DNA from: Megamerina dolium
Lineage: Eukaryota; Arthropoda; Insecta; Diptera; Megamerinidae
Length of the DNA: 64,000 bases
Direction: 5' to 3'
Assembly: GCA_963854835.1 (NCBI GenBank)
Contig: OY978525.1
Span: 103,371,388 to 103,435,387, forward strand
Shown: in pieces, positions 35,869 through 48,359 of the stretch
Position numbering within the stretch: the stretch's first letter is position 1
How the letters are laid out: the number at the start of each line of letters is the position of its first letter
Program-made: the position numbers and the translations under genes
Notes under the pieces: generated by a model
Seen by the model: the letters and a program-made list of their open reading frames with translations, nothing else
Told to the model about the DNA's origin: nothing
Database searches by the model: none

Positions 35869-38800
35869 TCAAATATTATATTTGAGATCATTTGGCACTA
35901 TACTATGATTTAGGATACTATTATTTTAGTTACAATCAATTCAGGAAGCATGAAGGGTATATGGTAGTTCTAAAGAAATTTGAAATTTAAATATGATTTC
36001 TTGTGATTTGTGATTAGTTTAAATTTTTATAAAAAATAATTAATTTTCCAAAATATATTCTTTGTAGAAATTATTTTTCTTAGATTCACACTTAAACTTG
36101 TGATATATATATCCATCAATGATAACAGTTATGCATTCTAACAAGTTGATAATACCGCAACATGCACGTGTCTTCTATTGCATATTGTATGTGTGTTTGT
36201 AGTTGTTAGGAGAATTCCCAGAAATATTTCAATGTCAGAATGATTCATTATGCATGCAAGTTGCATGCCATGGTCTTAATTAATTTGCTTTCATTACTAT
36301 GAAACTATATAGAATAATTACATGTACATAGTACTATCAGTTTGTTGTGGGCACGATGTAAATGGATATATACTAATATATTTATTTATATATACTCGTA
36401 TGTTGGGCTGTAAATGCAAATATTAGAACGAATTGAATGAGCTGCATTGAAGTTACAACAAATATCAACATAATATAGGTATGCTTGTACATTTTCAAGT
36501 GTGATGATGATGATGATGATGAATGAACAGTTGCTGAGTGATATTCTTAATTAGACATATTGCTGTTGACACTGAATTATCTTTTGTAATGCAATATATT
36601 CATGAATATTACCATTCATTTGAAACTGAAATACTGCACACATCCACTGCATAACCATTCAACTTTCTCTTCTTTATCTCTCTCTCTCTCTTCGTACTCC
36701 ATACAACATAGATATATAGATACATAGCACATTTTTCCATTCTTATTCACGGATTTATTCATACCGCGAATAATATATATGCTAGACTAGTACATACTTG
36801 TATGTGCTATATACATCACCATTCAAGTCATATCACTTCACTGCATATCAATGCATTTGATTTCAATGTATTATTATTAAATTTACATACTATTAAAAAT
36901 TAAATTGATTTTGAATAACCAGAAATGTGCAAATGAGACTTTGTTTCATTTATATTGCACTATTTAATGAATGTGTATATACACATGTATATAAACATGT
37001 ATATACACATCTATGCATGTGTATATTGGTGTCTGGTATTATTTTGTATTGTTATTGACATTCAACACACTTTGATATATGCATTTATTATGCAAACTCA
37101 TATATTGGTGCTCTTAAATCAATATATTTTTTATTTCTTCAGAAAAAATTCACATTGCTTCTGATGCTCAACCCTTACAAACAATTTACAGTATTTCTGA
37201 AAGAGTTTCTTTTAAAGCAGTAGATATTTATTAAAGATGATTTGTGAAAAGATGATTTGTAGAAATTGGTTGCCTGTGAGAATCACTTGTAGGAGTTTTT
37301 GCTCTAGAAATCGCGAAAGTTCTATAAGAGCGGAATTGTGGTTTTGACTAAAAAAATTGCAAAATATTGATGAATAAAATGGAACCAAATATGGTTCAAA
37401 AAGAATTGCTAAAAATAAAATTTTAAATATTGGTTTTAATTGGTAGAAGCCAGCAGAAATAAATTCGTAGTACTAAGAAATTTATTTAGTAGAAAAAAAG
37501 GGAAATATATTGTTTTATTTACATTATTATATGTAAAATGAATACACATAATTCATAGCACTCGTCATAATGACCTTCCAACGATATAAATACACTTTTT
37601 CATCGAAATAATTCTCATTGAAACAGAAAAAAATGAATCAAAATAGAGGAACAGTGTATAAAATTATATGATAATTGACTAAGCTGAGAATAATGTTGAG
37701 TTGTGTTAGTTGCACTTATAATTGTCAAACAATTTCATACAGTCTCTATATGAGATACATAAGTACTTAAATGTACTTACATTCATGTGTTCATATTTCC
37801 CACGCATATTTGGCTGCATATTAGAGTCCACTTCATTAGATACTTTTCATATTGTATGCATGTATGAAATACATTAATGTTGTCATTACCATTATGTTAG
37901 GATCTTCATGTTCTTTCATTTCTCATACGCAACGTTGAACATGCAAATAAATATGAACAAAATTATCCCTAACAGTATTCTATTGTGTACATAAGATATG
38001 CATAACATTGCAATGCATTGAAAGCAACAACAATTAATTGTAATAATTTACATTTGAATGATACAATTGAATGGTGCTTGGACTAAGTATAGGTACATAT
38101 GTACATACAATATAAGTGATGACGATGATGAGTGTATATGTAATTAAAATTAATTTTGTTATAATTAAATTGAAATATCTATATTATGTATGGGAGTAAA
38201 ATTTATATGGAAATATGTATGCAAATTTGTTGCTATAATTATGTCATATATGCGTAGTATTATTTATTGAAGAAGTATGAGTACATACTTGTACTAACCA
38301 TATGAATATTTATATTAATATGAACATAGTGTTCTATAAGTGAAATTATCGAATTTATTTGCGCGAATATATATACTCAAACAGACTCACTTCATTCATC
38401 TATATGTGTAATAAGTGGATTTTGTTGTAGTAAAAATGAAATGCTTTTTTTATTTGACACTTTGCACATCATCGCGTATGAGTGACATTATTCAAGTTCA
38501 AGTATATGTAAGCATATTAATCATTTGAAGGTACTTATTAATATTTATTTATGTACTTTTCTTTACAATATTTGTTTTATTTTACATTACGTGAAATGTG
38601 TAAAAATTTTTATTGATAGTTGATGTTAAGTTTTCGTCGTAATTTAATCGTATTATTTTTCAATGCAGGTGTGGCTTATGAAATATGTATGTATGAATGT
38701 AGTATAGAGTTTTTTCTTAAAATACACCTTAAACTATATTTTTTCATATAAATTTTGCAACCATAAATTTATTTTTTATTATTGCGCCATTGGCTGGGCA

Positions 38801-39639
38801 TTTCTATTGCGTATTATGAAATTCTCAATATTTGTACCCACATACACTTTCAATACAGTGCAATTAGTGAAGTAATTAATTTTTGTTGGTGTAATTATAT
38901 CATAAGTACTTACTCGTATTTACGAGTATAAGTTAAGTACGACAAATGTTATCATAAAATTTTGATTTGTATATTTTAGTATATTTTAGTATATTAGTAT
39001 ATTTTTAGCAAGTTTATGTATACGAAAAGTTTCTGTGGATATTTTTATGCTCTTTGTATTATGTTCTCTTTGTATATGTGCAAATATTGTAATTACTTTT
39101 TGTAGGTAACAATCTAATTAACTTTTCCTGTTATCAATAATCGTATAATTGTACAACTTACGATGCGTTAAGATTTCTCACAATAAACGTGCAGTATAGT
39201 GATATCGACTTGTGAGAGTATCCAATGGCATTATGAAAGCAAATAAATCAATTACATTAGTTAAAAACGTGATTGTACTATATATAATAGTGTATATTTT
39301 AAATTTCAAACAACAAAAAAAAAAAAACAATAAATAAATTTAGACCTTATTTCTTAAAGTTGTTAAAAAAAGCTTTGTATTATAGATGACTATTTGAGAA
39401 GTCTCGACCAATAAAAGCAATAGTCAACAAAATTTAGCAGCAGCACTGGTGTTGAGCTAATAAGAAAATCTGCTGCTTTCGATTGAATTCTTGCATTTGA
39501 AATCCAAACAACCAATGTAAATATGTCAGGTCTTGTGATTTTTAATTATTGTCAGCGAGCATGAACGAAAAAAGACCTCAGAAATATTTTCTAAAGATAT
39601 AAAAGTTAATATGTAATTGTAATTGACATTGTGGGTATT

Positions 39640-39712
39640 CTAGCTCAGTTGGTTAGTGCATTCAACTTCTGCGCATAAGTCGTATGTCTGCGGTTCGAAT
39701 GTCGGCTGAGAC
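39640..39712 (+). repeat. tRNA-like sequence, SINE head or tRNA pseudogene
   Basis: TTCTAGCTCAGTTGGTTAGT fits an A box and D arm, and GGTTCGAATG fits a B box. The acceptor and T stems do not pair well, so I do not call a working tRNA. Probably a SINE head of another subfamily. Confidence 0.5.
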
Positions 39713-41111
39713 ATATTTAATACCAAAACAAGAAAGATGTATTCGTTATGTGACATGATATACAATACATTTATTAATCGATTATAAATTGCAAAATTAT
39801 TGTGACATTTTTCATGAGCCTTATCACAATATTCCTCTAGGGTTCTATTCTCAGATATTTGATCTGAAAAAAAAAAACAATTAATATGAGTTTAAAGTAT
39901 AGCTTTGCAATGTTCAGAAGGATGCATAATTTTGATTTGAACTGTAGAGTAAAATTATGTAGTCTTTAGTCCCTAAATTAAAGTGTTCACTTCAAAATTC
40001 ATGCTTTGTGAGTTCAGCGATATTTTACCCTTTTTTTTTTTTGATTTTCTACAGCAAATTGAAACCTTACACTATATATTTTTGTACATCTTTATTTATT
40101 ATTCTTACTATTATTATATTTGACATTTTATTTATATTTCTTTTACTACTATTATTATTGTTATTATAACTATTATCATCATTGTTATGATTACCATGTA
40201 TTGTTATTATAGATTTTACACTTCATCGCATTTTTACAATTGAATAAATCTCCTTGCCATATCGTCCTTGAGCCTTGCAAGTATATGATTGCAAAACATT
40301 CATATATGTATTTGTTATTTTTATTGTTGGTATATATTCTAATATGTAAAAGCAATGATTCTAATGCATCCAATATCAATTGATAATAACGAACAACACA
40401 ACGAACACGAGTGACAATTTGTTAAGATAGAAATGTGTCTCTTGAGTTATGAAAGCATATAATTAATGAATGAATATAAATTTACTCAATCTATATCATA
40501 TATATATATATACATATGCACCCACACACACAACAATCGTCTATTGCCATTGTCATATGTTGAAAGCATCATAAATACATTTGTTCAATTTTATGTGTTT
40601 TCGTGTTGGCGTAATATATTTTTCTTATATGTACATACATAGTGTATATATACAATGTACATTAACACAAAGCAACAACTGATAATTTGTATCAGATATT
40701 CGTAATGTGTTTATGATTGAGGAATTAGTGTCGTCATTATTGTCACTTTTATTTCTGTTCTGCTTCTTCTACACATATATTCTCATATTTCAATGTATAT
40801 GCATATACGCATTTGAAATTATACATATATGTACTATTGTATATAGGCGTTATTTTATATCAATTTTTGTTTTTATGCGGTATAAAATCACATTTGAGAT
40901 ATAATAAAATTTATTCAAAATTACATTTATCATCAATATATGGTTATTATCATATGATGACGAAATAATTTTGCTAGTAATCAAAAGAGAATTTCAGATT
41001 AAATGCATGTGTCATACGAATCGTAAAGCATCGAATGTAATGAGGATGACAATAATAATACAATTTTTAAAACATCGAAAGTAATATTCTCTGCATTCTT
41101 TAAAATAACAC

Positions 41112-42023
41112 GTAGAAGCATTTCTTCGGGGTTTCAGACAAGGTGATTCATTATCATGCGACTTCTTCAATCTTATTATGGAGAAAATAATACGAGCTGC
41201 TTATCTACGACATAATGGCACTATCTTCAACAAAAGTGTCATGCTGTTAGCGTATGCCAACGATATTGACATAACCGGCATGAACACGCGAGCAGTCAGT
41301 GCAGCATTCTCAGAGTTGGAAAGAGCGTCGCGTCGGATGGGTCTCACGGTGAACGAGGGCAAGACGAAGTATCTAGTGTCAACAAACAAAGAGTCCCGGC
41401 GTCTTGGACAGCATGTCACTGTTGACAACTACGCTTTTGAAGTAGTAAGGGACTTTGTCTATCTTGGAACCAGCATTAACAGCAGTAATGACGTCAGCTT
41501 GGAGATGCGTAGGATAACTCTTGCTAACAGGTGTTACTTTGGGCTGAGTAAGCAATTGAGAAGTCGAGCCCTCTCTCGAAGAACGAAAACTACACTCTAC
41601 AAGTCTCTCATCATGTCTGTCCTAACATTTTCCACCTCGGATGAGCGAATGCTTGGAGTTTTCGAGAGAAAAGTCCTACGCAGGATCTTTGGACCTATTT
41701 GCGTTGGTGGCGAGTACCGAATAAGGTACAACCATGAGTTGTACGAGCTGTATGCCGATATTGACATAGTAAAGCGCATCAAAATCCAGCGGCTGCGCTG
41801 GCTAGGTCATGTCGAGCGAATGGAAGAACACGCTCCAGCTAAGAAGGTGTTATATTCGGAACCCGCTGGAGGACGACGCAGAAGAGGAAGACCAAACCTC
41901 CGGTGGAAAGACCAAGTACTGGAGAACCTGACGGCGCTTGGAATTTCTAACTGTTATTTTCGGCCTAAATCGATATTCGGTTGTTATGGCCACATAAGTA
42001 AGTAAGTAAGTAGAAGCATTTCT
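41112..42023 (+). mobile_element. RTE-like LINE, 5'-truncated, 14-bp target duplication
   Basis: GTAGAAGCATTTCT at 41112-41125 and 42010-42023 is the target duplication. Inside is the C-terminal part of a reverse transcriptase, followed by a short tail of AAGT repeats. Short tandem-repeat tails, rather than poly(A), are typical of RTE-type LINEs. The insert is about 884 bp. Confidence 0.88.
41127..42005 (+). pseudogene. LINE reverse transcriptase C-terminal fragment
   Basis: An open frame starts at the truncation point with RGFRQGDSLSCDFFNLIMEK (RT block 4), then the catalytic block YANDIDITG, where the first Asp of the YADD motif is Asn (AAC), so it is catalytically dead. It continues through VNEGKTKYLVS, DNYAFEVVRDFVYLGTSI, YKSLIMSVLTF and RLRWLGHVERMEEHAPAKKV to GRRRRGRPNLRWKDQVLENL. 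The last 20 or so residues after GISN differ from the 13.1-kb copy, which ends NWRQLAKEGAGWR, so the 3' coding end is altered. Annotation pipelines often call such proteins craniofacial development protein 2-like or endonuclease-reverse transcriptase. Confidence 0.88.
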
Positions 42024-43745
42024 GATACTAGTTTAAAATCATCTTTGTACGAACACGTATTCAGATGGTAAGCTAAAAATAGATGTTGATAAAATTTTAG
42101 TATAATGACAATTGTATCAACTCTGCATAAATTTCACTTTACAAGAACATCTTCCTAAATCATAAATAGCAATTCAAACGTTTGTTTGCTTCTATGATTT
42201 ATCAGTTCAAACAAATATGGCGACAGTCTGATTTTGTTTAACTCATAGATACACGTTTATAATAGGCAGCCAATAGCTTTAATGTGCTTGGCATACTTTA
42301 AGTGAGATTCGCTCAATTTAGAAAGGACAAAACAATCGATCCCGATGTCCCACCAATAGTTATGATCTCACAAACACATCACTTCATTTTCCTTTTCTTC
42401 TTCTTCATTGTAAATTTTTTGACGTTTAAGTAAAAAGATATCGATAAGTAACATCTCTGTGCAGTAGAAAAAATGAAAATAATTGATAATCATTGATAAT
42501 CACTGAACTTAACGAGAATTGTAAAATGTTTTAACTTCCATAGTTATATAACAAGCATTGTTGTTGTTTTGCTATATATTTATCAGTGCTAATTAAGTAC
42601 AAGCGAAGAACAAAACATTGTTACAATATTAATATTTTTTCTTATTTATAAATATAAGAATCTAAAATACTTCCGAACCGTATTTATATGCACTTCAATA
42701 TTAATATTAGGGAACAGCTTTTACTTTTTTCTTATTTTCATATACATATACATAATATATGTATCTACTATAAACATATTTGCATTTTGTTAAAAACATA
42801 TTTTGTCTTAATCCCTTCTGTAATTCCCATTAGCATTTAATATATCAAATGACGTATTTAAAGCAATTGAAGAATGTGAATGATTTTGAGGATTTAAATT
42901 TCTCGTTTTTTTGTTTGCTTTTAATGCTTTGTTTTTATTTTTGATCTCATAAGAATATATACATATTTTTTTCTATGCTTTTTAGTATAAATGTATATAC
43001 ATTTACCTAATTTCTAAGCATTACATATAATTCGGTGAAAAGTCCAAAGACTTTTAGTCTCTCGGCTATTAAAAATATGTATGTATGTATGTTTTAAATG
43101 TAAATAACATGTCAAAAAAATAAAATCCTCAAAATATTAATGTAACCAAAGCAGAAAGTAAAGAAAGAAAATCCGTTGAAGTGGCTGTTAAGTCACAATT
43201 GGCTCAAAGTATGTACTTTGAAAAATCGTAAACGGAAGCTCTTTTTCTACAACGATTTCCTTTAAGCGTATTGATTTTAGAGCAATAATCTTTATCGGAA
43301 ATTTTATATCTTTAGTAATGGTATAAGTTGTGGCTACTGTTGTTGCGATTAAGTAGTTAAGAGGGGGAAAAGGAGATCGGGAGGAGGACAGATGAGTTTG
43401 AATTCTCATCTCATTTATTCACAACGCTAATATGATAAAAAGTTGAACAAGTTTGGAAAGCTTTTGCATTTCATTTCTGCTAATGTTTTTTATAAGACTT
43501 CATTTTGTATTTGGCTTAAAAAAAGAAGACGAAAATGAAGCAAAAGACGATCAAAGCGATAGTGAGAATATGCGGTCAAGTGTGAATATATGATACCATA
43601 GATGTATTATATACATACATATATGATATTTAATTGAATTTGGTTATCCATTTGAAATCGTATTATAAATATATTGATGAAAAAGATTTTAAAAGAAAAT
43701 TGTTAGAGAATGAGAACTATTCATGCAAATTTTTTTGTTAGCTTA
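42024..43745. other. AT-rich non-coding stretch, no gene seen
   Basis: No protein-like ORF. The short purine-rich segment near 43360-43390 is unremarkable. Confidence 0.5.
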
Positions 43746-46426
43746 TTTTTTTTTTATTGAATCTTTCTTAAATACAAGAAACTAACAATAATTATTCAAA
43801 TCTTACAAGCTAAATAAAACTATGTGATATCCCCTACGTTCCATCACAATTTGGTGAGTCGCGAGATGTAGCAATTTTACAGCATATTCAGTGTGTCTTT
43901 TCTTTTTAATCGACGATGCCCCTTGCTCAGCAACAATTGCCTAGCAAGGGGATTCGGATGACTGTGTAATTTTTGAATGTAGCTTCTGCAGGACATTGCA
44001 ACTTCCTCAGAAATTGTGGATACATTTAAATCTCGATGGATGTTAACGTTCCTCATATACCAAGGCGCGTTTACAATAATTCGCAGACACTTGGATTGTA
44101 TTCGCTGCAATTTTTCGATATTAGAGGGAGATGCGGTGCCCCAAAACTGAATACCATAAGTCCAGATTGGTTTCAGGATTGCTTTATATAATAGCACTTT
44201 GTATTCAAGATTCAACTTTGATCGTTTGTGTAACAGCCACCATAACTGATTCATTTTAAGCTTGATCTGAGTTTTCTTTGCCTCTATGTGATATTTCCAT
44301 GTCAGCCTTCTGTCGAGGTGAATACCCAAGTACTTTGTTGAGGAACATTGTGGAACTGATTGGCCATTAATTTTAAGTGGGGGACATGTATCTAGCCTTA
44401 GCGTGAAGGTTACATGTACGCTCTTTGATTCATTGACTTTTATACGCCATTTTGCTAGCCAGATTTCGAGAGAATCGACGTGAGTCTGCAGGAGTTTAGT
44501 AGCTTCTATGGGGTTAGAGCGAGAGCACAATATTGCCGTATCATCAGCAAAGGTCGATATGAATGTATAGTTATTGTTGGGCATATCTGAAGTGTATAAG
44601 AGATACAGTAAGGGACCCAAAACGCTTCCTTGAGGAACGCCAGCGTGAATATCCAATGGATTTGTTGTGTAATCCTTGTGATGTACGAGAAATTGTCTTT
44701 TCGTGAGGTAGCTACTAAGCAATGAGGAGACATTTGCAGGCAGTAATAGTTTGAGTTTGTAAATAAGGCCATCGTGCCATACTTTATCGAAAGCTTGAGT
44801 GATATCAAGAAAGACAGCTGAGCAATACTTTTTTTCTTCAAAAGTGTTCCTTATCAGAGTTACAATGCGGTGGACTTGTTCTATTGTGCCGTGCTGTTTT
44901 CTAAATCCAAACTGATGTTGAGGAATCAGTTGGTTGAGATTAATAAATGGAGTTATATTCATGACAAGTAGCTTTTCGAATACTTTAGAAAGTAGAGGCA
45001 GGAGGCTGATAGGTCTGTACGATGCAACTTTTGTAGGGTCTTTTCCTGGTTTTGCTATCATAATAATTTTTGAAGTTTTCCAGCATTTGGGATAGTGTTT
45101 AATACGAAGGATAGCATTGAAAATGTGCATCAGATGAATTACTGAAGCCGGAGGTAGCTCTTTTATCATTTTACCGGTAATTTTATCTGGACCAGGTGAT
45201 TTTTTTGGGTTTAAATCTTTATAAATTGCTTTGAATATGTCCTTTTTTTTAATTTTGAGCGTTATTGAGCAAGGTTGAGAGGTTAATATTGGTAATGAGG
45301 ACTGTGAAGAGGGTGGATTGGGTGTAAACACACTTTTTAGGTGGTTTGCAAAAGCCAAACCCTTCTCACAGTTGCTTCTAGCCCAATTACCGTCACTCAA
45401 ACGGATGGGGGAATCAGTGAGAATTGGCCGATTTGATTTTTTTGCTGATTTCCACAAAGAGTAGTCTGACGCTTCACCAGGTGTTAATTTCGCTATGTGC
45501 TCTTCTAACTCTTTGTTGTTTTTATTTTTTAAGGCTTGCTTTAACTTTCGAGTGCAGTGCTGTAGCTGTGTTTTCAGATTCGGTGATCTGAATTCTTGCC
45601 ATTGTCTTCGGAGTCTTCTTTTCTGTCTTACTAGCAATTCAATATCGGCTGGTGTGTATGAGCTATAGTTTGATTGCTTGCATACCTTTGTGCAGGTGGC
45701 TGAGCTGAGAGCTAATGAGAGCAGCTGGTTGAATTTTTCGAGTGCTGAGTCTACATCGTGTCCATTTCTTAATACAGTACTCAGAGGAAGATGGGAATTT
45801 ATATATTTCTTGAATTTTAACCAGTCTATTTTCTTTCTAACGCAATTGCTTTGGGGGCTTGGTGATTTTATAGATATTACAGTGGGTGAGTGGTCAGATG
45901 ATAGATCATAATTACACTCTGTGGAGATATTTTCCATCTGCAAACCTTTGGCGACTCCAAAGTCTATGAGATCGGGTATTTTCCTCTTGTCCGTCGGCCA
46001 ATATGTCGGTTGACCATTTGAAATAACATCGTAGCCGTGGTTAGTGATGATTGAACATAGTCTTTTGCCTTTTGGAGTTATTAATCGGGAGCCCCAGTGA
46101 GTGTGTTTGGCGTTGAAATCGCCAGCAACCAAGAATTTGCTACCAAGAGTTGAGAAAAATTCTTTATATTGCTGTTCGGTAATACTGTATCTTGGGGGAC
46201 AGTATATCGCAGATATTACTAGGTTAGAGATGTATTCTTCCAGACATATAGATGTTGCTTGCAAGTAGACGCTACTGAAATCTTCGAGAACATGATGTTT
46301 TATTCTGCTTTTTATCAATATGGCAGTTCCTCCATGCAAATGACAAAAATATGTTTCTGTATTGATTTTTGAAAGGAATGCTGTACACTTATGTAGATAT
46401 GTCCATTTGGACTGCAAACTAATGTG
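43746..46426 (-). mobile_element. Jockey-clade LINE, 5'-truncated, poly(A) tail
   Basis: The minus-strand element ends in an AATAAA signal that runs directly into a poly(A) tail (T run 43746-43755 on the plus strand). The ORF2 frame is open from 46426 down to a stop at 43877, and a stop codon lies just upstream at 46429-46427. The 5' part (ORF1 and the start of ORF2) is missing. I found no target duplication. Confidence 0.88.
43877..46426 (-). CDS. LINE ORF2: AP endonuclease plus reverse transcriptase (partial)
   Basis: About 849 codons without a stop. The endonuclease part lacks its first motif but has HGGTAILIKSRIKHH, VAGDFNAKHTHWGS and the catalytic SDHSP. Reverse transcriptase motifs follow in order: KSPGPDKITGKMIK, ASYRPISLLPLLSKVFEKLL, HQFGFRKQHGTIEQVHRI, AVFLDITQAFDKVWHDGL (first catalytic Asp), AGVPQGSVLGPLLYLLY, FADDTAI (44551-44531), WRIKVNESKSVHVTFTLR and STKYLGIHLDRRLTWKYHI. 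The tail has LLYKAILKPIWTYGIQFWGT. These are jockey-clade features. All visible RT catalytic residues are intact, so the copy is young, but with no ATG-started N-terminus it is unlikely to act alone. Confidence 0.93.
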   Translation of the reverse strand, partial: HISLQSKWTYLHKCTAFLSKINTETYFCHLHGGTAILIKSRIKHHVLEDFSSVYLQATSICLEEYISNLVISAIYCPPRYSITEQQYKEFFSTLGSKFLVAGDFNAKHTHWGSRLITPKGKRLCSIITNHGYDVISNGQPTYWPTDKRKIPDLIDFGVAKGLQMENISTECNYDLSSDHSPTVISIKSPSPQSNCVRKKIDWLKFKKYINSHLPLSTVLRNGHDVDSALEKFNQLLSLALSSATCTKVCKQSNYSSYTPADIELLVRQKRRLRRQWQEFRSPNLKTQLQHCTRKLKQALKNKNNKELEEHIAKLTPGEASDYSLWKSAKKSNRPILTDSPIRLSDGNWARSNCEKGLAFANHLKSVFTPNPPSSQSSLPILTSQPCSITLKIKKKDIFKAIYKDLNPKKSPGPDKITGKMIKELPPASVIHLMHIFNAILRIKHYPKCWKTSKIIMIAKPGKDPTKVASYRPISLLPLLSKVFEKLLVMNITPFINLNQLIPQHQFGFRKQHGTIEQVHRIVTLIRNTFEEKKYCSAVFLDITQAFDKVWHDGLIYKLKLLLPANVSSLLSSYLTKRQFLVHHKDYTTNPLDIHAGVPQGSVLGPLLYLLYTSDMPNNNYTFISTFADDTAILCSRSNPIEATKLLQTHVDSLEIWLAKWRIKVNESKSVHVTFTLRLDTCPPLKINGQSVPQCSSTKYLGIHLDRRLTWKYHIEAKKTQIKLKMNQLWWLLHKRSKLNLEYKVLLYKAILKPIWTYGIQFWGTASPSNIEKLQRIQSKCLRIIVNAPWYMRNVNIHRDLNVSTISEEVAMSCRSYIQKLHSHPNPLARQLLLSKGHRRLKRKDTLNML

Positions 46427-46429
46427 TCA

Positions 46430-48019
46430 CGTAGTTGGTGAGGAAATTCAGTAACTAGCAAAATTCGGTATAGAATTTTCCTTTCTTAGCGAATTTCGGC
46501 ATTTCTTATTAAACACGGAGCATTTGTAATTATGTTTAGCTTGCGATTCAAATTTATGATTTAGTAGCGAATGTAACTCACCGAAAATCAATAAGGTCCT
46601 TTCAACTCCATCCAATGGGAAGAGGTAACAAAAGAAACTTTGTTTTGCTTCATCGAAGCTGTAAAATATCGATACTTGTATTAAATATGCCTTCTTTTTT
46701 TTTTTGGTGGCATTAATCTGAAACCAGACATCCATATGAAGTTGGCATTTTTGTATGAATCTTCGATGTGTAAATAAACCAATCAATCACAATAATCATT
46801 TTGAATTTTATGAGATGAGAAATGTTGAAGAAAATAAAATCTACAAATAACAGTAGCAACAACAACAACCATAATAATAATAGCAGTAAAAGTAAAGTAA
46901 GTGAAAATGAAAGGAAAGAAGCAATAGAAGCGGAAGGATGCTGATTTAATGGAAATGCAAAAATACGTTTTATAAACTTTTCGTTACAAACGTACTTAAA
47001 GAAAAAAAAAACATATACATTTACCCTCATACAATCTATACAATCACTCGAATACATTTTCCAATTCATGCGAATGTATGTATTTATGTACGTACATACC
47101 TACACATGATTGATCACGTAAGTTGAATCTATGTATCTAGAATTTCATGTTGTTCATGTATATATTTTTTGCTGTAAGTAGTACTAGGTTTATATACGAG
47201 TACAATATAGGTAAATATATTCAAAGGATGTACATAAAATTATTTATGCTTACTCTTTAATGTAAATAGATATGCCAACATATGTTTATTTGTATATAAG
47301 GAAGTGTTTGAAAATATAAATACAACAACAAATAGTAACAAGGTGACAAATTAATCAATGCATAGAAGAAATCTTTATATAATTTGTTTCTTTTGATTTC
47401 GAAAATAATTAGTCTAAAGTCATTGATAATATCACTTCAATCAGGGCAATGGAGAACGTTCAAGATATGTTGACAGCTTCCAACTTTATATGTTATTAAT
47501 ATATGTAAATTTAATTTGGAAAGTTTCTTGTATGATGCATAGCTGTTTTTACAAAATATTAATTTTATACCATATCATATTTTTATTACAAAGGCTTGGA
47601 TACTTGCAGATATCACTTCTTTTAATATACGAAAATGAACGAAACATAAATGTATGAATTCGAATTTTCGACATTATTGCAAAAAAATGTTGAAATTTTA
47701 ATTCATTCCATATTAATTCAGACCATCGTATTGAGAGACATTATATCATTCTTCTTTGGGAGTAGCTCAAATTCTCAATTGGGTAATTATTCCAAAGTAA
47801 CACCTATTTGCAAAAGTAATCCATTATCAGCCTCCAGACATAATGTTTGACCTTAGTGCCGACTCTCAGATAATAAAAATCATTCGCCATTTCAAAAGTG
47901 CAGTGGTCAACGTATTGTCAGTGACGTGTTGTAAGACCCATTCAACGCAACTGTCTTTTTAAGTCAAAGAATACAAACTGACGTGTTCATTTCAACAGCT
48001 TGATAATATTGTTGAAGAT
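46430..48019. other. AT-rich non-coding stretch, no gene seen
   Basis: Contains a CAA/ATA-rich low-complexity patch near 46850-46890. Open frames here do not resemble known proteins. Confidence 0.5.
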
Positions 48020-48030
48020 AATACCATTGG

Positions 48031-48359
48031 ATGCCGCAGCTCAGTGGTTAGTGTGTTGGCCTTCTGATCTGTAGGTCGTGGTTCAATCCCCGGCTGATGC
48101 ATAACAAATTTAATATCGAAAATAATTTTCTTTCGAACGGTACCCACCTGTCGGCATGAGAATGCTTCTAAAAGACCTCTGTGACAAAGCTCAGACAAAG
48201 CGATGTAAAGCGATGTCTCAAGAGTTCTGCCGATCGGAACTGGCTAAAATAAGTAGGTCCCTTCTTAATACTACCCAAAAATTTAATACGCAAAACAGTA
48301 ATGGAAGAGAAGCACGGCCAATGAGCCCTTCGGGGCTTTAAGTGCCACATATTTATTTT
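48031..48359 (+). repeat. Full-length tRNA-derived SINE (plus strand)
   Basis: The head GCCGCAGCTCAGTGGTTAGT with B-box-like GGTTCAATCCC is at 48033-48095; the body has the same blocks as the 34.2-kb copy; the tail ends GCCACATATTTATTTTT, where the dispersed repeat begins. The left target duplication TAATACCATTGG is at 48019-48030, but its partner lies beyond the next element, at 49657-49668. Confidence 0.9.

Larger units (their letters stand above)
34987..41111. other. Long AT-rich non-coding stretch
   Basis: No protein-like ORF. It contains (AATC)n at about 35846-35868, (GAT)n near 36504-36521, (CT)n near 36679-36691, many ATACATA/TATGTA runs and a tRNA-like SINE head at 39.64 kb. Either a long intergenic interval or the intron of a gene whose exons lie outside the window. 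Confidence 0.5.

Noticed and set aside
39640..39712. Candidate tRNA gene
   Set aside because: A and B boxes look right but acceptor and T stems do not pair; more likely a SINE head or pseudogene.
46448..47069. Two minus-strand open frames above the jockey element
   Set aside because: They run through A/T tracts and Leu-rich triplet repeats and show no LINE ORF1 features such as CCHC zinc knuckles.
48033..48100. tRNA-like sequence with A and B boxes
   Set aside because: It is the head of the SINE; the same head with the same body occurs at 34.2 kb.
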